From assembly GCA_029051835.1 (NCBI GenBank), contig JAIDKJ010000288.1, forward strand, positions 1-14,298: a DNA stretch of 14,298 nucleotides, written 5' to 3'. A program made the translations under genes and the position numbers. Source of the DNA: Paramuribaculum sp. (lineage in GTDB: Bacteria; Bacteroidota; Bacteroidia; Bacteroidales; Muribaculaceae). The notes under the pieces were generated by a model. It ran no database searches, had not been told where the DNA came from, and was given only the letters and a program-made list of their open reading frames with translations. Positions 1 to 4,933 of this stretch are shown here, piece after piece; position 1 is the stretch's first letter; every line of letters starts with the position of its first letter.

Positions 1-1166
1 AACAGTCCGGCCAGTGCGCCGGCCACCACGAGCACTATCGTCACCTCGATGGCTATGCTTATGTCGATGGTGGGATTGCGCATGAAGTCGCTCGAGCCGA
101 AGGCCATGTCGACAAGCTGCATCACCGTCATGCCGAGAAACACGCCGATATAGCCGAACAGGGCGGTGATGGCGACGCTCTCAAGCACCACCTGCAGCAG
201 CACCGACCGGGGCTTGGCGCCTATGGCGCGGCGTATGCCTATCTCATGGGTGCGCTCACGCACGCTGACAAACATGATGTTGCTGACGCCAACTATTCCG
301 CTCAGGAGGGTGAAGATGCCGATGATCCATATCGACATGTTGAGGATCGAGAAGCTCTGGCTTTCGCGCAGATAGGAGCTGAAACGGTTGTGCATATACA
401 GTGCCGATTCGTCGTTCTCGTCGTAGTCGTGGGCGCGTGCCAGACTGCGGCGCACTTCAGCCGTCGCACGGTCGGCATCCTCCATTGTCTTCATGCCCTT
501 GAGCTTCACCTGAAGATTGCTCACCTTGCCGTCGGTGCCTCCGATAGCCATGGCGGTAGTGAACGGTATGTACACGTCGCTGAGCCATTCGTGGTCATAC
601 ACTCCTGTCACGAGCCACGACAGGCCGAATGCGTTAAGCCGCTGCCCGACAGCTTTGTCCGGATCGCCGAACAGGGTCTTGGCATCCTCTTTTCCTATCA
701 CCATCACTTTGCGCAGCGAGCGCAGGTCGACGTCGTTTATGAAACGTCCGTGGAGCATCGGTATGCGATACATCTCCTGCTCGGCCGGATATACGCCCTC
801 GGGCGATTTCGAAATATGGTCGGTAGTCGATGCGATATCGGTAGAGCCGAGATACTTGTAGGAGGCGACGCTTTCCACCAGATCGGGATTGTCGGCCTTC
901 AGACGCTCCATATCGTCAACGTCGGGAGTTATCCATCGTCCCTCCTTGAAGCCCTTGTAGGGTTTGGATGTGACGCCCGAATATACGTTGAGGCGTTTCG
1001 AGCGGTCGCCCGATGTGCGTTCGGCAAAGGAGTTGGTCACGCCTCTCGCCATGCCGAGCAGTATGATGAGCATGAATATGCCCCACGTCACCGCGAATCC
1101 GGTCAGGAATGTGCGCAGTTTGTTATTGCGCATCGTCTGGCCTATTTCTCTTATAAGATCAAACAT
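1..1166 (-). CDS. MacB/FtsX-family ABC transporter permease (3' end cut by window edge)
   Basis: This is the membrane subunit of a MacB-type ABC exporter, which couples ATP hydrolysis in the cytoplasm to periplasmic movements that drive efflux or envelope transport. The frame is open from an ATG at 1166 to the window edge, giving 388 visible codons. The order is a short cytoplasmic N-terminus, TM1 at about residues 19-40, a large periplasmic domain at about 45-270, TM2 at about 274-300, the family motif VRERTHEIGIRRAIGAKPR at about 302-320, TM3 at about 325-347 and the start of TM4 at about 368-388. The family is usually about 400-420 aa, so only the last few dozen residues are missing. It lies 12 bp downstream of its ATPase and is surely co-transcribed with it. 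The substrate cannot be told from sequence; a periplasmic adaptor and an outer-membrane partner could lie beyond the left edge. Confidence 0.93.
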   Translation of the reverse strand, partial: MFDLIREIGQTMRNNKLRTFLTGFAVTWGIFMLIILLGMARGVTNSFAERTSGDRSKRLNVYSGVTSKPYKGFKEGRWITPDVDDMERLKADNPDLVESVASYKYLGSTDIASTTDHISKSPEGVYPAEQEMYRIPMLHGRFINDVDLRSLRKVMVIGKEDAKTLFGDPDKAVGQRLNAFGLSWLVTGVYDHEWLSDVYIPFTTAMAIGGTDGKVSNLQVKLKGMKTMEDADRATAEVRRSLARAHDYDENDESALYMHNRFSSYLRESQSFSILNMSIWIIGIFTLLSGIVGVSNIMFVSVRERTHEIGIRRAIGAKPRSVLLQVVLESVAITALFGYIGVFLGMTVMQLVDMAFGSSDFMRNPTIDISIAIEVTIVLVVAGALAGL

Positions 1167-1178
1167 CGGGGTAGGGGG

Positions 1179-1844
1179 TTATGAGGGTTGGATGATGCCG
1201 TCGGCTATACGTATGACGCGGTCGGTGGCTTCTCCTACGCCGGGGTCGTGGGTGACTATCACTATGGTCATGCCCTCGGAGTTGAGGTCGCGGAACACCT
1301 GCATCACATCTTTCGAGGTCTTGGAGTCGAGGGCGCCGGTAGGTTCGTCGGCCAGGATTATTGACGGATTGGTGATGAGCGACCGGGCTATGGCCACGCG
1401 CTGTTTCTGTCCGCCCGACAGTTCGCCGGGAAGATGATGGGCGCGGTCGGCGAGTCCCATCCGTTCGAGCTGTTCCATAGCCAGAGCGTTGCGTTTGCGG
1501 CGGCTCACACCCTGATAGAAAAGCGGCAGAGCCACGTTTTCGAGAGCATTCTTATAGCCGATGAGGTTAAACGACTGGAATACGAACCCGATCATGCGGT
1601 TGCGCAGTTCGGCGGCGCGGTTCTCGCTCAGGTTTTTTATAAGAACTCCGTCAAGATGATATTCGCCGGTATCGTATGTGTCGAGTATGCCGAGTATGTT
1701 GAGAAGTGTCGATTTGCCCGAGCCGGAGGCTCCCATGATCGATACAAGCTCTCCCTTGTCGATCTGTAGGTTGATGCCCTTGAGCACATGCAGGGGCACA
1801 GCGCCGGGGTAGGTCTTGTTGATGTCTTTTAGTCCGATTATCAT
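1179..1844 (-). CDS. MacB/LolD-type ABC transporter ATP-binding protein
   Basis: This is the cytoplasmic ATPase of the exporter whose permease follows 12 bp downstream. From the ATG at 1844 it has 221 codons, typical of the MacB/LolD/FtsE class. Every nucleotide-binding element is visible: Walker A GASGSGKST (residues 38-46), Q-loop FVFQSF, signature LSGGQKQR, Walker B IILADEPTG with the D-loop ALDS, and the switch histidine in VTHDP. I chose 1844 because MIIGLKDINKTYPG is the usual beginning of this family. In-frame ATGs at 1874 and 1901 would add 10 or 19 residues (MRLIGVITKMIKTQG...) that do not look like an ABC domain. The substrate is unknown. The start is less certain than the function. 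Confidence 0.95.
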   Translation of the reverse strand: MIIGLKDINKTYPGAVPLHVLKGINLQIDKGELVSIMGASGSGKSTLLNILGILDTYDTGEYHLDGVLIKNLSENRAAELRNRMIGFVFQSFNLIGYKNALENVALPLFYQGVSRRKRNALAMEQLERMGLADRAHHLPGELSGGQKQRVAIARSLITNPSIILADEPTGALDSKTSKDVMQVFRDLNSEGMTIVIVTHDPGVGEATDRVIRIADGIIQPS

Positions 1845-1911
1845 TGCAGTGGTGTTGCCTTGTGTTTTTATCATTTTTGTGATTACGCCTATTAGACGCA
1901 TGGTATGTAGG

Positions 1912-1919
1912 AAAAGTTA
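1912..1919 (-). promoter_or_regulatory. Possible -7 element for the ABC transporter operon
   Basis: On the minus strand TAACTTTT matches the Bacteroidetes -7 consensus TAnnTTTG at all but the last base. No good TTTG lies 19-21 nt upstream. If real, transcription would begin near 1905, which makes the ATG at 1901 unlikely and favours 1874 or 1844. Weak evidence. Confidence 0.25.
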
Positions 1920-1976
1920 CACACTCTTCATTTTTTTTTATGAAGGCACATCCGCCTGCATGGCTAAAACGCAGTG

Positions 1977-2018
1977 ATCCCGCATCGCCGGGCTTGAAGC
2001 CGTCGGTCGATGCGGGAT
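1977..2018 (-). terminator. Stem-loop 3' of katA, possible terminator
   Basis: An 11-bp perfect inverted repeat (ATCCCGCATCG at 1977-1987 and its complement at 2008-2018) encloses a smaller GGCT/AGCC hairpin. It lies about 55 bp past the catalase stop codon. In the katA transcript it is followed by only a short TTTT about 10 nt later. It may therefore be a weak or factor-assisted terminator, or a 3'-end stabilising structure, rather than a textbook intrinsic terminator. Confidence 0.45.
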
Positions 2019-2073
2019 GGATTATAATGGATATGGTGGTAAATTGGAACCGTTGAGTAGCGTCCCTCAGGCG

Positions 2074-3600
2074 TTATTTGCCTTCAGGTTTCTGCTTGCG
2101 GCATGTCTGGCGTTTGTCCCACGACGGATGTGCCGGATCTTCGGCCGCGAGCGCCTCGTCAAGACTTATGCCGAGCGCCTGTGCAAGCATAGCGCCATAT
2201 TCCGGGTCAGCGTTGTGGCAGGCCCTTACATGTCGCTGACGGATAAAGAGCGGCACCTCTTTCATCTGAGCCGCGGTATTACGGCAGGTAGCCTCCTTGT
2301 CGGCCTCGGTCATCAGACGCCATAGCTTGCCGGGCTGGGTGTAGTAGTCGTCGTCAAGCTCACGTTCGTCATAGTCGTAGGCGTCGCCGTGCAGCTCCAG
2401 AGGCGGATCCTTGCGCGAGGGCGTGTCGTGCCACTCGCCGAAACTGTTGGGTTCGTATGTCGCAGTGGCGCCGAAGTTGCCGTCGGTGCGCATCTGTCCG
2501 TCGCGATGGTAGGAGTGTACGGGGCATTTCGGACGGTTGACTGGGATCAGGTGATTGTTCACCCCGAGGCGATACCTTTGTGCGTCGCCATAGGAGAACA
2601 GGCGTCCCTGCAGCATCTTGTCGGGTGAGAATCCTATGCCGTCCACTATATTGGCAGGATTGAAGGCGGCCTGCTCTATCTCGGCGAAGAAGTTGTCGGG
2701 ATTGCGGTTGAGTTCGAGTATGCCCACATCTCTCAGCGGGAAGTCGCCGTGATACCACACTTTGGTGAGGTCAAACGGATTGATGGAGTAGCGTCGGGCT
2801 TCCTCCTCGGTCATCAGTTGCACCTGCAGTTTCCATCGTGGAAACTCTCCGCGCTCTATAGCGTCGAAGAGATCGCGCTGATGCGATTCGCGGTCTTTCG
2901 CTATGATGGCTTCGGCCTCATCGTCGGTCAGGTTCTTGATGCCTTGCAGTGTGCGGAAATGAAATTTAACCCATGTGCGTTTCCCCTCCTTGTTGATGAA
3001 ACTGTAGGTGTGGCTTCCGAAGCCATGCATGTGGCGGAACGAAGCAGGAATGCCGCGAGGCGACATCGTGATCGTGATCTGATGCAGAGCTTCGGGCAGG
3101 AGAGTCCAGAAATCCCAGTTGCTCGTCGGATTGCGCATGCCTGTGCGGGGATCACGTTTGATGGCATGGTTGAGATCGGGAAATTTCAGCGGATCGCGCA
3201 GGAAAAACACCGGAGTGTTGTTGCCCACCAGATCCCAATTGCCTTCATCGGTATAGAATTTCATGGCGAAGCCGCGTATGTCGCGTTCGGCATCGGCTGC
3301 ACCACGCTCTCCGGCCACGGTGGAGAATCTCACCAGGCAGGGTGTCTGTTTGCCTACCTCCGAGAATATCGAAGCGCGGGTGAATTCGGTTATGTCGTCG
3401 GTCACTGTAAATGTACCGAATGCGCCCGAACCCTTGGCATGCATGCGCCGTTCGGGTATCACTTCGCGGTCGAAGTGGGCTATTTTCTCAAGATACCATG
3501 GGTTTTGGGCGGTCATCGGACCGGGCCGGCCGGCTGTGTTGACATTCTGGTTGTCGGCTATCGGGCGTCCGTTTTCAGAGGTTAGTCTTTTTTTGTCCAT
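2074..3600 (-). CDS. katA: Monofunctional heme catalase
   Basis: The enzyme converts hydrogen peroxide to water and oxygen in the cytoplasm and protects this anaerobe during oxygen exposure. From the ATG at 3600 ([19 protein letters not shown]) it is 508 aa, the usual size of small-subunit clade 3 catalases. Catalytic His54 sits in [11 protein letters not shown], Asn127 in [12 protein letters not shown], and the proximal heme ligand Tyr337 in [14 protein letters not shown]. Spacing between the three matches bovine catalase (His74, Asn147, Tyr357). The C-terminal helical segment is present. The frame stays open to 3816, but those 72 extra codons are AT-rich, do not resemble catalase and run through a promoter on the other strand, so I reject them. 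It is divergent from the small gene at 3800. Bacteroides katA is known to be OxyR-controlled; I cannot identify an OxyR site or a convincing katA promoter here. Confidence 0.97.
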   Translation of the reverse strand: MDKKRLTSENGRPIADNQNVNTAGRPGPMTAQNPWYLEKIAHFDREVIPERRMHAKGSGAFGTFTVTDDITEFTRASIFSEVGKQTPCLVRFSTVAGERGAADAERDIRGFAMKFYTDEGNWDLVGNNTPVFFLRDPLKFPDLNHAIKRDPRTGMRNPTSNWDFWTLLPEALHQITITMSPRGIPASFRHMHGFGSHTYSFINKEGKRTWVKFHFRTLQGIKNLTDDEAEAIIAKDRESHQRDLFDAIERGEFPRWKLQVQLMTEEEARRYSINPFDLTKVWYHGDFPLRDVGILELNRNPDNFFAEIEQAAFNPANIVDGIGFSPDKMLQGRLFSYGDAQRYRLGVNNHLIPVNRPKCPVHSYHRDGQMRTDGNFGATATYEPNSFGEWHDTPSRKDPPLELHGDAYDYDERELDDDYYTQPGKLWRLMTEADKEATCRNTAAQMKEVPLFIRQRHVRACHNADPEYGAMLAQALGISLDEALAAEDPAHPSWDKRQTCRKQKPEGK

Positions 3601-3709
3601 ATAGTCACAATAGAGTTTTGGTGTCGGTTTTCCGGATTGTAGAACGGTCATGGGCGTAGAAAAGTTTAATATTCCCGGTTGTAAAATCGACAAAAAACAT
3701 GATGGAATA

Positions 3710-3741
3710 TTTGGAAATGCGAACAGGATTATATAACTTTG
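3710..3741 (+). promoter_or_regulatory. Consensus Bacteroidetes promoter for the 59-codon gene
   Basis: TTTG (3710-3713), a 20-nt spacer and TAACTTTG (3734-3741) match the Bacteroidetes sigma-ABfr consensus TTTG-N19-21-TAnnTTTG without a mismatch. This is the best promoter in the window. Transcription should start near 3746-3749, giving a leader of about 50 nt before the ATG at 3800. Confidence 0.8.
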
Positions 3742-3750
3742 CGTTATAAA

Positions 3751-3772
3751 GATGAAGCGAGAGAGCTTCATC
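3751..3772 (+). promoter_or_regulatory. 8-bp inverted repeat at the 5' end of the small-gene transcript
   Basis: GATGAAGC (3751-3758), a 6-nt GAGAGA loop and GCTTCATC (3765-3772) form a perfect hairpin. It starts within a few bases of the predicted transcription start. It could be an RNA hairpin protecting the 5' end, or a DNA operator overlapping +1. A smaller GTTC/GAAC hairpin follows at 3773-3786. The repeat is seen in the sequence; the role is inference. Confidence 0.5.
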
Positions 3773-3799
3773 GTTCGATCAGGAACAAAATAATTTTTC

Positions 3800-3979
3800 A
3801 TGGCATACCACATCAAAGTAGATTGGGAAACTCATCAATTACACATGAAATGCCGAGACAAGCTTAGCCGTCCGATGGCGGGCCCCATCCCCTCCGGGGG
3901 AGGCTTCTATGCCCAGGCGGATTACAAAGGTCGGCGAGCTCTCAAATCCTGTCATCCGGAGTTTCATCGCATCCTTTGA
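3800..3979 (+). CDS. Unrecognised 59-aa small basic protein
   Basis: I do not recognise this family. The ATG at 3800 follows an A/T-rich stretch typical of Bacteroidetes start sites and opens 59 codons ending in TGA. The product begins [17 protein letters not shown] and is basic (10 Lys/Arg against 5 Asp/Glu). It has two cysteines (18 and 51), five histidines, and a Pro/Gly-rich middle ([13 protein letters not shown], residues 24-36). It has no signal peptide or membrane segment, so it should be cytoplasmic. The case for a real gene is its context: a perfect promoter about 60 bp upstream, a leader hairpin, and a strong terminator 14 bp past the stop, together making a complete single-gene unit. 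It is divergent from katA with 199 bp between the starts. A G/C-rich hairpin (3891-3903) lies inside the frame, so a structured or dual-function RNA is the main alternative. Confidence 0.6.
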   Translation: MAYHIKVDWETHQLHMKCRDKLSRPMAGPIPSGGGFYAQADYKGRRALKSCHPEFHRIL

Positions 3980-3993
3980 TGTGGCTCTTACAG

Positions 3994-4044
3994 AAGCGGT
4001 GCTTCAATGCTGCCTAAAGCGTTGAAGCACCGCTTTCTTTTTTT
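3994..4044 (+). terminator. Strong intrinsic terminator after the 59-codon gene
   Basis: AAGCGGTGCTTCAA (3994-4007) pairs perfectly with TTGAAGCACCGCTT (4022-4035). The stem can extend inward by G-T, G-C and C-G pairs to leave an 8-nt loop. TC and seven T residues follow (4036-4044). This is a textbook rho-independent terminator for plus-strand transcription starting at about 3747. Confidence 0.9.
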
Positions 4045-4071
4045 ACTGTAATCTGTTTTGACAAAAATCAC

Positions 4072-4079
4072 TATCTTTG
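4072..4079 (+). promoter_or_regulatory. Probable -7 element upstream of the four-helix-bundle gene
   Basis: TATCTTTG fits TAnnTTTG exactly and is followed by C, as is common in Bacteroidales. No TTTG sits at the standard 19-21 nt; the nearest (4057-4060) is only 11 nt away. If used, the transcript would start near 4086, directly at the 9-nt repeats, and carry a leader of about 250 nt. A weaker alternative, TAATTTTT near 4293-4300, would give a short leader. Confidence 0.45.
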
Positions 4080-4086
4080 CGGATAA

Positions 4087-4122
4087 GCTACTATAGCTAC
4101 CATAGCTATTTTAGCTAAGTAA
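4087..4122 (+). repeat. Four tandem 9-nt repeats of GCTAnnnTA/GCTAnnTAA type
   Basis: The units are GCTACTATA, GCTACCATA, GCTATTTTA and GCTAAGTAA, at an exact 9-nt period. Each junction makes TAGCTA or a near copy, which is self-complementary, so the units could pair with one another in RNA or bind a dimeric protein. They begin 7 nt after the -7 element, at the expected 5' end of the leader transcript of the downstream gene. Confidence 0.8.
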
Positions 4123-4169
4123 CTTGCATAAATTAGCTGCGAGTTTTTTTTTGAGTTTTTTTCGAGTGA

Positions 4170-4227
4170 TTTTTGCTTTCATCCTCAGTTGTGTAGCTCG
4201 CTACACAACTGAGGATGAAAGCAAAAA
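4170..4227. repeat. Perfect 28-bp inverted repeat (58-bp palindrome)
   Basis: The left arm at 4170-4197 (from TTTTTGCTTTCATC to TTGTGTAGC) is the exact complement of 4200-4227, with only TC between the arms. The transcript would form a very stable hairpin, and the DNA could extrude a cruciform. It has T residues on its 5' side and A residues on its 3' side, the reverse of an intrinsic terminator on either strand, so it is probably not one. It lies 110 bp upstream of the four-helix-bundle gene. Function unknown. Confidence 0.9.
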
Positions 4228-4337
4228 GCGCCGAATAAAACAAAAAAGCACCGCAGTATGCGTGAGTTACTGGTAAACATAACGATATAAACTAATTTTT
4301 AAGAGTTACTTATAATAATTCACTTAAATCCTTAGCC

Positions 4338-4910
4338 ATGAACAACCATGATTTTGCCCGGCCCAAGACAAGCTATCGTAGCTTGAGAGTTTTCCAAAAG
4401 GCAGAGGCGATCTATGATCTGACATATTATTTTCTCCAAAGTCATATCGCAAAAAACGATCGCACATACGATCAGATGCTTCAGGCAGCCCGTTCGGGGA
4501 AACAAAATATTGTAGAGGGGCGTTCGGATGCCGCATCGTCGGCAGAAATGGAGATCAAGCTATTTGGGGTGGCTCGTGGGAGTTTACACGAATTATTAAA
4601 TGACTATGAGGACTATATGCGGACTCGACAGATAACAATCTGGGATAGAAATCATCCTCGTTTTGCAAATCTGCGAAAAACATGTGCCGAACACAATGAT
4701 ACAGCATTTTATACCGCTTTGTCCGACCGGCTTAACGATGAGGAATTATGCAACCTAATGCTTACACTGATAAACCAGACAGTGTTGATGCTCAATAAGA
4801 TGATAGACCTTGTGAAAGACGATTTCCTCAGGAACGGCGGAATCAAGGAACAGATGCATGCGGCTCGTGTGAGTTATCGTCAAGGCGGTAATTATAAAAA
4901 TAAAGGATAG
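4338..4910 (+). CDS. Four helix bundle protein with C-terminal 'suffix' domain
   Basis: This 190-aa protein is of the S23/23S-rRNA intervening-sequence-like class (TIGR02436-like) with the suffix domain seen in Bacteroidetes (TIGR04258-like, recognised from memory). Family features are SLRVFQKAEAIYDLTYYF at 15-32, QAARSGKQNIVEG at 49-61, and MEIKLFGVARGSLHELL then NDYEDYMR at 71-95. The suffix part at about 96-180 includes CNLMLTLINQTVLMLNKMI and a final FLRNGGIKEQMHAAR. It has no signal peptide. The biochemical role is unknown. Relatives include proteins encoded within 23S rRNA intervening sequences and, by fold, the Avd subunit of diversity-generating retroelements, which suggests nucleic-acid binding, but no reverse transcriptase or template repeat is in the window. 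It is AT-richer than its neighbours (37-50% GC in lines I counted) and sits alone, opposite in strand to katA and tamB, with a long structured leader. Horizontal acquisition is plausible. Confidence 0.85.
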   Translation: MNNHDFARPKTSYRSLRVFQKAEAIYDLTYYFLQSHIAKNDRTYDQMLQAARSGKQNIVEGRSDAASSAEMEIKLFGVARGSLHELLNDYEDYMRTRQITIWDRNHPRFANLRKTCAEHNDTAFYTALSDRLNDEELCNLMLTLINQTVLMLNKMIDLVKDDFLRNGGIKEQMHAARVSYRQGGNYKNKG

Positions 4911-4933
4911 CGATATCATTTGCTGATTGTGAT

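Larger units (their letters stand above)
3980..4337. other. 358-bp AT-rich noncoding region with several structured elements
   Basis: No convincing gene lies here on either strand. In order it holds an intrinsic terminator (3994-4044), a -7-like element (4072-4079), four tandem 9-nt repeats (4087-4122), a weak stem followed by a T9 tract (4112-4152), a second GAG-T-tract (4153-4162), a perfect 28-bp inverted repeat (4170-4227), two near-copies of AAAAAGCRCCG (4223-4233 and 4243-4253) and an AT-rich lead-in to the start codon at 4338. I found no tRNA or rRNA. Confidence 0.7.

Noticed and set aside
246..1184. Long plus-strand open frame (312 codons) opposite the permease
   Set aside because: It is a shadow of the minus-strand MacB permease, whose translation has clear membrane helices and the VRERTHEIG motif. 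The plus-strand product is His/Arg-rich with no family features.
2749..3585. Plus-strand open frame (278 codons) opposite katA
   Set aside because: It is antisense to a catalase with all catalytic residues, with no recognisable protein and no start signals.
3601..3816. N-terminal extension of catalase by 72 codons
   Set aside because: The extension is AT-rich, does not resemble catalase, and covers the consensus plus-strand promoter. MDKK at 3600 begins the normal catalase N-terminus.
4170..4227. 28-bp palindrome as a rho-independent terminator
   Set aside because: The stem has T on its 5' side and A on its 3' side with no T-tract after it on either strand, so polarity is wrong for intrinsic termination.
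3980..4337. CRISPR array or tRNA in the repeat-bearing intergenic region
   Set aside because: The repeats are contiguous 9-mers without spacers, and no cloverleaf or CCA-type acceptor is present.
4338..4910. Avd subunit of a diversity-generating retroelement
   Set aside because: No reverse transcriptase, template repeat or variable repeat is in the window, and the C-terminal suffix domain fits the stand-alone Bacteroidetes family better. The relation is kept only as a fold-level analogy.
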